From Companilactobacillus zhongbaensis (GTDB lineage Bacteria > Bacillota > Bacilli > Lactobacillales > Lactobacillaceae), in contig NZ_RHOM01000004.1 of NCBI RefSeq assembly GCF_003946515.1, forward strand, positions 62,001 through 126,000: a stretch of DNA of 64,000 nt, given 5' to 3'. The notes under the pieces are model-generated. The model did no database searches. It saw only the letters and a list, made by a program, of their open reading frames with translations, and was not told where the DNA came from. The number at the start of each line of letters is the position of its first letter. Positions within the stretch are counted from its first letter, which is position 1. Made by a program: the position numbers and the translations under genes. Positions 42,037-49,974 of this stretch are shown here, in pieces.

Positions 42037-42066
42037 TTGACACTACAACACATTTCACGGTATAGT
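42037..42066 (+). promoter_or_regulatory. Promoter of tRNA-Glu
   Basis: TTGACA (42037-42042), an 18-bp spacer and TATAGT (42061-42066). The predicted start is about 10 nt before the mature tRNA. Confidence 0.75.
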
Positions 42067-42083
42067 TATTTGTGTTGTTTGAT

Positions 42084-42156
42084 TGCCCGTTGGTCAAATG
42101 GTTTAAGACGCCACCCTCTCAAGGTGGAGTTATGGGTTCGATTCCCATACGGGCGA
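42084..42156 (+). tRNA. tRNA-Glu, anticodon CTC
   Basis: Cloverleaf: acceptor TGCCCGT (42084-42090) with ACGGGCG (42149-42155) and discriminator A; D-arm GTC...GAC; anticodon stem CCACC/GGTGG with loop CTCTCAA, anticodon CTC at 42118-42120; T-arm ATGGG-TTCGATT-CCCAT. CCA is not encoded. The 1-72 pair is U-G, which is unusual. The 3' end from 42144 is duplicated 13.3 kb downstream and is the attachment site of the integrated element. Confidence 0.9.
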
Positions 42157-42168
42157 TAATTGAGTTTT
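42144..42168 (+). repeat. attL core (tRNA 3' end)
   Basis: Begins CCCATACGGG and ends AATTGAGTTTT. It differs from the right copy at two positions (C/T in the acceptor stem, G/A beyond the tRNA). The element copy keeps the tRNA 3' end functional and also supplies a new downstream terminator. Confidence 0.85.
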
Positions 42169-42304
42169 ACAGGTTGTCATGGGTCGTCAAAACCCTTGAT
42201 AAATCAACGTTTTATAAATTGAGTTCTTCACTGGTCATCACTTATTTACAATAAAGCGGAGCCACGACGGAGCCACGAAAAAAACATTTAAGTTTGTACG
42301 GCGC

Positions 42305-42334
42305 TAAGACATCGATAAACGGTGTCTTTTTTTA
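42305..42334 (+). terminator. Plus-strand terminator downstream of tRNA-Glu
   Basis: AAGACATCG / CGGTGTCTT stem with a 5-nt loop, followed by seven T residues. Because it lies inside the element, the insertion provides the tRNA transcript with a replacement terminator. Confidence 0.8.
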
Positions 42335-42340
42335 TGTACA

Positions 42341-42369
42341 AAAAAACTCGACGCTTTTTACGCCGAGCC
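42341..42369 (-). terminator. Terminator of the satellite structural operon
   Basis: Minus strand CTCGGCG / CGTCGAG stem with loop TAAAAAG, followed by a seven-T run. It is ~170 nt past the last connector gene, back-to-back with the preceding terminator. Confidence 0.75.
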
Positions 42370-42542
42370 GAGAATTAAGAACGTTTATGACACATTCGAT
42401 GAAAAATGTTCATTGCAAAATTAGATATCCTATCGTGACCCCAGAAGAAAACCACATATACATAAATACATATAGACGGACAAGATACCACAATTCTTAT
42501 AAATTTGGTAGATAATTACTTATCTACCATACCTATATTATA

Positions 42543-42881
42543 TCATGATTTAAGGCTACAAACCACGGTATCATACTGTTTATAGCTATTATCTTTCAAA
42601 ATATTTTCGATGGTATATTTGTCATTTTTCCAATAAATACCCATTGAAGTATCTATTTTTTTTGGCTGATCATGTCGGATAACGAACGATGTTTTACCAC
42701 TCATCATATTTCCTGCATCTATTTTATAGTCTTTCAGTAGATCGCTTAAAACTTTAGTCCAAGTTGTGAACAAAATTCTTTCACTGTCTACCATCACACC
42801 ATCATCAGTAATGTATGGTTCCTCACTATAAAACTTAATGACTTCATTTAATTCGCTTGGATCGCTAACCAGCTGTTTCAT
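42543..42881 (-). CDS. Phage head closure / head-tail joining protein
   Basis: The 112-residue product (MKQLVSDPSELNEVIKFYSEEPYITDDGVMVDSERILFTTWTKVLSDLLKDYKIDAG...TSFVIRH...YKQYDTVVCS) has the size and style of SPP1 gp16-type head-completion proteins: an IRY-like TSFVIRHDQ strand and a final strand at the end. It overlaps the connector gene by 17 nt and lies at the end of the capsid block, where such a gene is expected. Identification is by context and partial pattern, not strong motifs. It would form the site where a helper tail docks. Confidence 0.65.
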   Translation of the reverse strand: MKQLVSDPSELNEVIKFYSEEPYITDDGVMVDSERILFTTWTKVLSDLLKDYKIDAGNMMSGKTSFVIRHDQPKKIDTSMGIYWKNDKYTIENILKDNSYKQYDTVVCSLKS

Positions 42882-43155
42882 CTGTCACGCGCCCCCTTAA
42901 TTGCTGAATCATAGCTAAAACTTCAGTAGGGATTTGTTTATCAGTATCAACATTTCTAGTATTGTACCAATACTGTGCTAGTAAACTAATAGCAAAATCG
43001 AATTGTTTATACTTACTATAAACGTCTGCTGACACGTTGTTATTGACCGCGTTCACTACATAATCCCGTGCAGTGTCTATATAATTCTGTAAAAGTGTGT
43101 CATCTAGCCCGTGCGTTACGCGCAAACTGTTTTTTACATCTTGTAAATTTACCAT
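42865..43155 (-). CDS. Phage gp6-like head-tail connector protein
   Basis: The 96 residues (MVNLQDVKNSLRVTHGLDDTLLQNYIDTARDYVVNAVN...FDFAISLLAQYWYNTRNVD...IPTEVLAMIQQLRGR) match the small all-helical DNA-packaging/connector family (HK97 gp6-like): an initial LxxVKxxLRV-D-D-LLQxYI motif, a middle helix with LLAxxWYxxR, and a C-terminal V-x-x-MIQQLR. These assemble under the portal. Good ribosome binding site AAAGGAAG upstream. Confidence 0.85.
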   Translation of the reverse strand: MVNLQDVKNSLRVTHGLDDTLLQNYIDTARDYVVNAVNNNVSADVYSKYKQFDFAISLLAQYWYNTRNVDTDKQIPTEVLAMIQQLRGRVTDETAG

Positions 43156-43603
43156 TTAATTGCTTCCTTTCTGATGCTGGGCTGTTATTTTAACAGTCTA
43201 GTTTTTTATGAAGAGTTGCCATCTAATAATATTCGCAGCTCGATATTGAGCCACCACATGACTAGTATGCCTATAATTGCGCAACCTCACGTTTTATAAT
43301 ACGTGTCGCCAAAACTGGCTACACCTCCCCAAAATTGGGGATAACTTTCTTACTCTTATATATCTATCGCCCTAACTCAAGGTGGTGGTTTAATTTATTA
43401 CCTAAACATGTAACTTATACCTAGCCCAATTTTCAGCTACCCTCCCGTTAATTGATACAAACTCGCACGCCAAAAACGGATAACCACAGTCATATTTTCC
43501 TGTACTCTTAACAGGCGTACACCACATAGGCGAAAAACTACGCTTATTTTTTTCACGGTCGGATTTTCGACGGTGAAAGATCATTCAGGCAATATCTATA
43601 TGA
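43156..43603. other. Unexplained interval between capsid and connector genes
   Basis: A 450-bp gap in an otherwise compact operon. It holds several perfect short palindromes: CTGTTATTTTAACAG, CCCCAAAATTGGGG, GCCAAAACTGGC and an ACGT...ACGT inverted pair around TTATAAAA. A 60-codon frame (43402-43584, minus) lacks a ribosome binding site and resembles nothing I know. It may contain a promoter and structured leader for the connector genes, or a gene remnant. Confidence 0.4.
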
Positions 43604-43636
43604 ATAAAAAAGGCATCGGTAATATACCGATACCCA
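43604..43636 (-). terminator. Terminator after the protease-capsid gene
   Basis: Minus strand GGTATCGGTA / TACCGATGCC stem with a 3-nt loop and a TTTTTT run, 8 nt past the capsid stop. It implies that the major capsid mRNA ends here and that connector genes are expressed at a lower level or from another promoter. Confidence 0.85.
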
Positions 43637-43643
43637 TTTAAAT

Positions 43644-45161
43644 CTAGGCTGTCTTTTCAACGGTTGCAGGGGTTACTTCAACATATCTTGCTGAATCATC
43701 ATCGATTTTTTCATAATCGTTTCTGATGATTACCGATAAGCCTTGTGAGTAGCTATCGAATTGATCCCATTGAACTTGTACTTGATTTCTACGAGCAATA
43801 AACACTGATTGAGCAATGTCACCAATTACCATTGGCAATGCTCCAGTTTTTGAGTTAGGAAGTAACTTATCACTAATTACAATTACATCTGATCCGAATA
43901 ATTGTTTGCCACTCTCTGCTGTGATACTTGGTTGTAAAATATATCTTCCATCTGAATCTTTTAAAGTATCAAGCCAGTTGAAACCTGTTTGATTAGTTAC
44001 CACACTCTTATCAAGTGCTGGGTCTAGATCAACGTTATAAACTTTCTTCAAGTCATCAACACTCGATGCAGTAACCTTGGTAAAGCCTGTGAGTAATGAA
44101 ACGATATTTTGGTTATCAGTATTGTCTACCAGTTTTTGTAACTGTGCTTTAACTTCTTGAACAATATTAACTTCTGAATCCTCCACAAGTTCATTAGACA
44201 AGTATACTTTTCCTGCACGTGTCACTACTTTATAATCAACACCCTTAAACATTTCGGCATCTACATCAGCAATTTCCGCAAGTTCTGCCTTTGTTGCTAG
44301 AGTTGCAGTTTGATTTGTTGCCACTGGATAAGTACCCACTGCAGTACCAACATTCTTAACTGTAGCATATTGAGCCAAGTTATATTTACTTTGTTTTAGA
44401 TCAAAAACGTCATTAATTACTTCTGTAGGAACAACAACCTTTGCTGATTCGGTAGTTAATCCATCACGTTGTTCCCCTTGTGATCTAATGTAGTTTTCAA
44501 AACTTCTAGTTTCTGAATTTGTGTTATCAATAATTGTTTTTTCCATTTTTTTATTATCTTCTTCCTTATTAAATGATCTCAAAAAATCTTCATATGAACG
44601 CTTATCAACTTGAACATTAGCATCATCATATGCAGGGATAGCCACAACACTAACATCAAACAATGACTTAACTTGTTTGATTGTCCGTACTACTTTCCCA
44701 TCATCGTTTTTACTAAAAGTATCGCCGTCTTTAGCCACTGCAAAACTAAAACTCATGCTTGAAACATTGCCATCTTTAACGTTTTCATATGTATCTGATG
44801 CCGTTGTTGTTTCTGGTAGTTTTGCTTGGAAATGTAACCCTTTGTCGTCAACATTGAGTTTTAAAGTACCAGATTTAGTACTTGCTAAAACTTGGCTTAA
44901 ATCATGATTGTTAACCATATACACATCTGATAGATCAACACCGTCAAGTGCGCCCTTATCAATAACTTCTGTAAATCCCCCTAGATCCTTGCTAGGTGTT
45001 CCGAATACAATGGCATACCCACTCAAAGACTTGCCTTCTTTGGTTGTGTTATTATCATCATTAGCGCTTGAATCAGTGCTATTTTTTCCATCTTCTTTGG
45101 TAGGTTGAGCGGATAAATTGGCATCTGTATTCAAGCGTTTTTCTTTTTCATCATTGTTCAT
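43644..45161 (-). CDS. Fused HK97-type prohead protease and major capsid protein
   Basis: The 505 residues combine two virion functions. Residues ~45-190 are a U35/HK97 prohead protease: GYAIVFGTPSKDLGGFTEVIDKGALDGVDLSDVYMVNNHD (His likely catalytic) and VSSMSFSFAV (Ser). Residues ~206-505 are an HK97-fold major capsid protein (VVVPTEVINDVF...FNWLDTLKDSDGRYILQPS...VIGDIAQSVFIARRNQVQVQWDQ). An internal ATG at 44546 (Met206) would give a free 300-residue capsid protein of standard size. The N-terminal 40 residues are low-complexity and acidic. It overlaps the portal gene by 11 bp. Confidence 0.88.
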   Translation of the reverse strand: MNNDEKEKRLNTDANLSAQPTKEDGKNSTDSSANDDNNTTKEGKSLSGYAIVFGTPSKDLGGFTEVIDKGALDGVDLSDVYMVNNHDLSQVLASTKSGTLKLNVDDKGLHFQAKLPETTTASDTYENVKDGNVSSMSFSFAVAKDGDTFSKNDDGKVVRTIKQVKSLFDVSVVAIPAYDDANVQVDKRSYEDFLRSFNKEEDNKKMEKTIIDNTNSETRSFENYIRSQGEQRDGLTTESAKVVVPTEVINDVFDLKQSKYNLAQYATVKNVGTAVGTYPVATNQTATLATKAELAEIADVDAEMFKGVDYKVVTRAGKVYLSNELVEDSEVNIVQEVKAQLQKLVDNTDNQNIVSLLTGFTKVTASSVDDLKKVYNVDLDPALDKSVVTNQTGFNWLDTLKDSDGRYILQPSITAESGKQLFGSDVIVISDKLLPNSKTGALPMVIGDIAQSVFIARRNQVQVQWDQFDSYSQGLSVIIRNDYEKIDDDSARYVEVTPATVEKTA

Positions 45162-46347
45162 TTATATTAGTTTCTCCTTTACCGTCTTTATTATTTTGGT
45201 AATTATCCATATTATCCAAGTGAACATAATTCAAGCTGACAAGCAATTGATCGCCACCATCGAGCGGTGATAAATTCATTTTTCGTCTTGCCTCATTGAT
45301 TGTAATAAGTCCGCCTTGAACTGCTTGTATTGCATTCTTTGTTGCCGTTTGAGGATCAACACTAAATAAACTATCTGTATTGAACCTGAAACTTTGCTTG
45401 TCAGTGTTGCTTAACAACTTAAAATCAAGCTCTGCACTAAACACATTGAAGTAATGGCTTAACGTTCCATTGATGTAATTCAAATTCGTCTGGCTTACAC
45501 TAGAATGATTTTCTTCTACTCCCAGTTGATAAGTAGATAACCCGAATACTTTCGCAATCTGCTTACTACTCCAATCATTGGAATTTACCAATTTTAATAC
45601 GTCCGCATTAATTTCTAACGGTGTGTAATCCATAGAACTATCCATCACGATTGTTCTGGAACTGTTTTGCGATCCAGCGTTTACCTTTTCAAACTCATCT
45701 CTAATATGATTCTTTGCATCAGCATCTAAATCTGATTTATTGACCTTTAAAACACCGTTGGAACTAATTCCGTTCTTATAAAATCCCATCAGCATTTTAT
45801 TCCCAGTCTTTTGTAAATTTAGCTCATCGCGCAAGCTCATTAGAGGACTGACACCAGTCACACCATCTTGACTAAAATATTTAAAGTGCAAAATGTGGCT
45901 AGGTTTGACCCGCCTTGTTTGATTTTTGGAGTTAGAAATTTCATAAATCAATGCACCACTATCTTCATCTTGTTTTACAGTCATACTGGAATTTTTAACA
46001 AACTTGATTTCTCTCGGATTATCGACATCATCAATTTCAGCATAAGCATTGCCATTTAATAGAAGGTTAGCCATGAGGGCAAATTTCAGATGAAACCCAT
46101 CTATTAGATCATTCGGTTTTTTGTTTAACAAATTAAAATACTTATCCTTAACTGCTAATGTCTCACCGCGTAACAGTTGGATTGGACTACTTGCCACATC
46201 ACTAGCCAGTATTCTAATTGCACTGAAAACATCACTGTTATTGATAGCATTAGCGCCATAGTACACGCTTGAATCATCAGTCTGCATACTTACAACCGCA
46301 TCTAAAAATGCATCACTTGGATCTTTCTTTACTGGTTTAAAAAACAT
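45151..46347 (-). CDS. HK97-family phage portal protein
   Basis: Forms the dodecameric portal for DNA packaging. The 398 residues contain family blocks: VFSAIRILASDVASSPIQLLRG near the N-terminus, LLLNGNAYAEI, VSPLMSLRDELNLQKTGNKMLMGFYKNGISSNGVLKV, and QLGVEENHSSVSQTNLNYINGTLSHYFNVFSAELDFKLL, typical of the HK97 portal. Slightly short but complete. Ribosome binding site AAGGTGAG precedes the ATG. Confidence 0.94.
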   Translation of the reverse strand: MFFKPVKKDPSDAFLDAVVSMQTDDSSVYYGANAINNSDVFSAIRILASDVASSPIQLLRGETLAVKDKYFNLLNKKPNDLIDGFHLKFALMANLLLNGNAYAEIDDVDNPREIKFVKNSSMTVKQDEDSGALIYEISNSKNQTRRVKPSHILHFKYFSQDGVTGVSPLMSLRDELNLQKTGNKMLMGFYKNGISSNGVLKVNKSDLDADAKNHIRDEFEKVNAGSQNSSRTIVMDSSMDYTPLEINADVLKLVNSNDWSSKQIAKVFGLSTYQLGVEENHSSVSQTNLNYINGTLSHYFNVFSAELDFKLLSNTDKQSFRFNTDSLFSVDPQTATKNAIQAVQGGLITINEARRKMNLSPLDGGDQLLVSLNYVHLDNMDNYQNNKDGKGETNINEQ

Positions 46348-46443
46348 TTATTTTCTCACCTTCTTTCTATTGAGGTTGTACCACTCACCCGAAACGGGGT
46401 ACTGGTTTTGTCCTGTGTTGGTGATCTAGGACTTCCCATATTT

Positions 46444-46623
46444 CTAGCTCCCTTTATCAATTATCACGGCGTTTATAATCGTACATATTGCAAGTGACAT
46501 CAGCGCCCATTTAAAGCCAAACAACAAAAATATCGATAGAATTAACAACACCATTCCGATACATAGCAAAAATGTGGGAAGGTAATTTTTAAAAACTAAA
46601 ATCATCTGATTTATAAAAGTCAT
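46444..46623 (-). CDS. DUF1056-like small membrane protein between terminase and portal
   Basis: The 59 residues (MTFINQMILVFKNYLPTFLLCIGMVLLILSIFLLFGFKWALMSLAICTIINAVIIDKGS) have two membrane helices. Similar short proteins (DUF1056) sit between terL and portal in siphophages of lactic acid bacteria. The start is placed at 46623 because AAGGGAG precedes it; the longer frame runs further into terL. It overlaps the terL end by 35 nt. Function unknown. Confidence 0.7.
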   Translation of the reverse strand: MTFINQMILVFKNYLPTFLLCIGMVLLILSIFLLFGFKWALMSLAICTIINAVIIDKGS

Positions 46624-48307
46624 TGTTTGCCCGTCTCCCTTCAATTTCTTTAAAATACGTTCTCCCAATTGTCCATGCATCTAAGAGTGCTGCTAACGGA
46701 TCAATACGGGTTTCATATTTTGTTTTATCAAGTAAGACATTGTTTAATGAATCATATCTAAGTACAGCATTGTTAATGGAATACTCTAAAAGTTGGTTAT
46801 TGGTGTGAACAACTTTCTTGTTATAGATTGCCTCTTGTAACTCACGGATAGGAACTGACAAAGTTTGAGCGCCTTGCCGTACTTCTATCATTGGATAACC
46901 CTGCTTTTCAAAATCAGTCAGTAAAGTGTTCATATTCCAAGGATCGTAACAGATTGCCTGTAATTCTAACTTGTTGCTTTCTATCAAGGTATTTACAAAA
47001 TCATAAATTTTTGAATAATCTATCACACCACTATCAAGGGTTGTAATGTCACACTCGTTTCTATCTTGTAGTTTTGTATAGCTGATATTATCGCGCCGTT
47101 CCTTGCGGTCAAGCCCTCCCTTGGTACCAACAAAGCTAAAACTATCTATAAAGAATTCCCCATCGTTTAAAGGAATCAACCAACTAACACTGGATAAATC
47201 ACCAGTTTTAGATAAATCTATGCCAATATATACGGGCTTTCCTTTAATATTCGGCGTGACATGTATCTGTGTCTTCTTCCAGTCTTCAATGGTCAAAAAT
47301 TGGTTAGTCTTGGCATTTTGCCATGTATTGAAATTCTTAACCAATACGCTCGCAATATTTTCCTGCTTAATGGCTAGTTGTAAATCATCACGGATCGTAC
47401 TTGTCATGGTTTTTCTAACACTTTCAACTTCAAACAATGGGTTCGCCTTAATCCATATTTCTGGGTGATCTAGTAAAGTTTCTGTGTCCTCTGGGTCAAT
47501 CTCCCATATAGCTATAAAGTAGCGGTCTGCATGTTCTTTGCCTTCAAGAACTTTACTTACAAATTGATACTCGGAATACATAGGCACGTTGGTATCATCA
47601 CCACTGGTACTAATAATTACTAATGTAGCGTTTTCGTTTTTTATCATTCCTGTTTTTAACGCTTCTAAAACTTTGGTTGTCTTGGATAAGTGGTATTCAT
47701 CACAAATCGCTAACTGGGCACCGTAGCCATCGAGTGTGGTGGTGTCACTTGATAAAGCCATTGCAAAACTATTGCTATCCTTATCAGTAATCTGCATCTT
47801 TCCAATTTTTAAACGTTGCCTTATATATGGTGATGCTTTTACCACTTGTCTTAACTCACTAGCCATCATGTCATAAGCCAATCTAGCTTGTTTATAGGCG
47901 TTTGCAGTAAACAGCACCTGTCTACCCTGCTGTGGTTCATCTTCCATTAGAAGTGCTATTATCCCCATTGTCGAGGCTAGATAAGTTTTACTATTCTTTC
48001 GCGCCATACTAATGAAAGCGCGATCGAATCGTTTATTACCAGTTCCAGTTTCCCGCCAAGAATATAGTTGTGATAGGATCCATTTTTGAAATTGTGCGAG
48101 ATGCAACTTTTTTCCGTCCGTTGTTGGTAGCAACTCAACAAATGCAATAATTTTCTTCTCTATTTTATCGTCAAAATAATATGGGAAGTCTTTTGTATTT
48201 TGTCTGGCTAAATCGCTTTTGAATCTATTGCAGGCTTGTTTGATTTTCTTACCTGCAATGATTTCACCAGTTAAAACTGCATCAGTGTATTGTTCTGCAT
48301 AACTCAT
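46589..48307 (-). CDS. terL: Phage terminase large subunit
   Basis: Packaging motor and nuclease. The 572 residues have an ATPase domain with a variant Walker A FISMARKNSKTYLASTMGIIALL (about 104-126), Walker B QLAICDEYHLSK and motif III VIISTSGD, and a nuclease domain with the first Asp in VYIGIDLSKTGDLSSVSW and later CYDPWNM. It belongs to the Terminase_1 group that pairs with P27-type TerS. Starts 4 nt inside the terS stop (ATGA), so they are coupled. Confidence 0.95.
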   Translation of the reverse strand: MSYAEQYTDAVLTGEIIAGKKIKQACNRFKSDLARQNTKDFPYYFDDKIEKKIIAFVELLPTTDGKKLHLAQFQKWILSQLYSWRETGTGNKRFDRAFISMARKNSKTYLASTMGIIALLMEDEPQQGRQVLFTANAYKQARLAYDMMASELRQVVKASPYIRQRLKIGKMQITDKDSNSFAMALSSDTTTLDGYGAQLAICDEYHLSKTTKVLEALKTGMIKNENATLVIISTSGDDTNVPMYSEYQFVSKVLEGKEHADRYFIAIWEIDPEDTETLLDHPEIWIKANPLFEVESVRKTMTSTIRDDLQLAIKQENIASVLVKNFNTWQNAKTNQFLTIEDWKKTQIHVTPNIKGKPVYIGIDLSKTGDLSSVSWLIPLNDGEFFIDSFSFVGTKGGLDRKERRDNISYTKLQDRNECDITTLDSGVIDYSKIYDFVNTLIESNKLELQAICYDPWNMNTLLTDFEKQGYPMIEVRQGAQTLSVPIRELQEAIYNKKVVHTNNQLLEYSINNAVLRYDSLNNVLLDKTKYETRIDPLAALLDAWTIGRTYFKEIEGRRANNDFYKSDDFSF

Positions 48308-48765
48308 GCAAGTAACTCCTTAAATTTATCATCTGGGGTCGTGTTTTTGGCTTTGCTGTATTCCAATTTCACACGGCTCTCAATCGTTAACCCCAAACTA
48401 GTAGCAAAACCCTTTAGATCCCTTTGCGCTTGCTGTTGAGTAATAAGAAAATTTGTCTTTTTCCCATCGTCTGTAAAGGCTCCAGCCTTATTGATTTCTT
48501 TTTGACAATCAATAATTAATGCACTGGTATTGCAGTAGCTTATCAGCGTGTTGCGATCTAGTTCACTGATTGCACTATCCTTTTTTAACAATGGAACAAG
48601 GCGATTCCATTCACTTCGTGCTGTTCCCTTTAGCCAAGTTGGGGGCGTGCTGTTCAATTGCTCATATGTAAATAATTGTTTCTCTGCTTGTTTCTTTTCG
48701 GCTTGCGTTTCCTTTGTAGAATCGCCTGTATAGCCTGTCAGTTTTGGTTTTCCGCCTGATGCCAT
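48304..48765 (-). CDS. terS: Phage terminase small subunit, P27 family
   Basis: DNA-recognition subunit of the terminase. The 153 residues have a glycine/lysine-rich N-terminus (MASGGKPKLTGYTGDSTKETQ), a PPTWLKGTARSEWNRLVPLLKK block and the helical LDRNTLISYCNTSALIIDCQKEI and ITQQQAQRDLKGFATSLGLTIESRVKL segments characteristic of the P27 family. The ATG at 48765 is preferred, with AAAGGAATG before it. Being encoded by the satellite itself, it should select satellite DNA for packaging. Confidence 0.92.
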   Translation of the reverse strand: MASGGKPKLTGYTGDSTKETQAEKKQAEKQLFTYEQLNSTPPTWLKGTARSEWNRLVPLLKKDSAISELDRNTLISYCNTSALIIDCQKEINKAGAFTDDGKKTNFLITQQQAQRDLKGFATSLGLTIESRVKLEYSKAKNTTPDDKFKELLA

Positions 48766-48899
48766 CAAATCATTCCTTTCTGCTTTAAAAAGCTCTTAAA
48801 ACGGTGTTGGAGCCTATTTTTTATTTAAATATTTACGTTTAAAAAAGTTGTGTGCGTTCATCTTCGTTTAAAAATGTGAGGGGGATAAATATTGAAGGG

Positions 48900-49247
48900 C
48901 TAGTGATACTGCTCATATCTTGTTTTAAGGTTGTGGTGGTAGTGGCATAGGGGTTGCCAGTTATTCCAATCCAATCTTTTTTGCCAATTTTCTTTTAATG
49001 GAACAATATGATCTACCACATCAGCCTTCTTAACGATTCCATCATTCAAACATTTAATACAAAGATTGTTTTTTAATAAAAATTGTTTCGATTCGTTAAT
49101 CCATTCCTTAGAGTGATAGAACCTGATGTACCTACCCTCGTATGACTTTCTCCAATTGTATTGACTTTTATGCTTGTCACAATACGTTTTATCAAAGTCA
49201 ATCAATGTATTACAACCAACGTGTGAACATAGCTTTTTAGGTTTCAT
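48900..49247 (-). CDS. HNH endonuclease
   Basis: The 115 residues carry two CxxC-type zinc sites (CSHVGC...YCDKH and CIKCLNDG) and the HNH core VVDHIVPLKENWQKRLDWNNWQPLCHYHHNLKT, with the catalytic DH and the HxxH-type end. HNH proteins immediately before terS assist terminase cleavage in cos-type phages and are found in the same place in capsid-forming PICIs. Strong context support; gap of 3 nt from the preceding gene. Confidence 0.92.
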   Translation of the reverse strand: MKPKKLCSHVGCNTLIDFDKTYCDKHKSQYNWRKSYEGRYIRFYHSKEWINESKQFLLKNNLCIKCLNDGIVKKADVVDHIVPLKENWQKRLDWNNWQPLCHYHHNLKTRYEQYH

Positions 49248-49250
49248 AAG

Positions 49251-49478
49251 TCATTCATCACCATTATCCATATCGATAAAATGGGTTTGAGTTGGGAAGT
49301 GTAGAATTTCATAATTACTTGAATGGATAGTTTTATATACTTTCTCCCCATCGTCACAAGTTCGATGGTAAACATTTATATTCCCATCGTTATCCATTAG
49401 GTAGCGTTGACCTTGAGAATCGTCAATGAATTCTTTTCGAATATCCTTACCATCAAAATATTTTATAATTGATGTCAT
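49251..49478 (-). CDS. Small hypothetical satellite protein
   Basis: The 75 residues (MTSIIKYFDGKDIRKEFIDDSQGQRYLMDNDGNINVYHRTCDDGEKVYKTIHSSNYEILHF...) look like a small beta-rich soluble protein with no recognised motif. The start at 49478 has an excellent AAAGGAG 7 nt upstream. It lies between the HNH gene and the next hypothetical gene in the same operon. Confidence 0.7.
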   Translation of the reverse strand: MTSIIKYFDGKDIRKEFIDDSQGQRYLMDNDGNINVYHRTCDDGEKVYKTIHSSNYEILHFPTQTHFIDMDNGDE

Positions 49479-49495
49479 TTTTTTACTCCTTTGCA

Positions 49496-49951
49496 TTATT
49501 CTGTTTTCACACTGTTAGCAACCCCGATGGGGTTATTAGCTTGGATAGCAATAATGTGGGACTTTGTTTTATACAGATTGGTAACACTTCTTTGTGATAC
49601 ATTGAAGTTCCAGTTTTGTTTAGAAACATCTGCAACTCTAAATTTAGCTATGATCATTGCGCCTTTCATGCAACCATTTGTAATATAAAAACCACAAGTT
49701 GAATCACCAAAAAGATGTTTCAAACTATATGAACTTTCTCGATTGTTGATTCCCTGACTTGGTGCAAGTGTGTTGAGTACCCAACTTATCAACTGGGTCT
49801 GCTGAAATGGTGATAGGTCTAAGAATCTAGTGGGATCATCGTAACCATCGGAATCTAATACCCAGATAGTGGGGGGTAATTTATTCTTAACCAAGTGGTG
49901 TCGTTGTTTTATCCACCTGTATAGTCGGGTGTAATTATCTTGTAGTTCCAT
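49496..49951 (-). CDS. Satellite/island protein of unknown function
   Basis: A 151-residue protein. The central part SYSLKHLFGDSTCGFYITNGCMKGAMIIAKFRVADVSKQNWNFNVS resembles, from memory, a family annotated as 'pathogenicity island protein' in staphylococcal islands and related elements (LKH...GFYVSN...FKGAML...NW.F). Function is not known to me. It is the first gene after the iteron-containing gap and probably starts the packaging operon. Confidence 0.7.
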   Translation of the reverse strand: MELQDNYTRLYRWIKQRHHLVKNKLPPTIWVLDSDGYDDPTRFLDLSPFQQTQLISWVLNTLAPSQGINNRESSYSLKHLFGDSTCGFYITNGCMKGAMIIAKFRVADVSKQNWNFNVSQRSVTNLYKTKSHIIAIQANNPIGVANSVKTE

Positions 49952-49974
49952 TTATTTATTCCTTTCATTTAATT

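Larger units (their letters stand above)
42157..42542. other. attL-proximal non-coding region
   Basis: No gene. It contains two tandem 11-bp repeats CGGAGCCACGA (42257-42267, 42268-42278), the tRNA-side terminator and the terminator of the structural operon. Short open frames here have no ribosome binding sites. Confidence 0.6.

Noticed and set aside
42072-42254. 60-codon frame over the tRNA-Glu gene
   Set aside because: It is the tRNA read as protein.
42294-42515. 73-codon frame next to attL
   Set aside because: Runs through two terminators and has no ribosome binding site.
43402-43584. 60-codon open frame on the minus strand in the satellite
   Set aside because: No ribosome binding site and no known motif; kept only as part of an unexplained interval.
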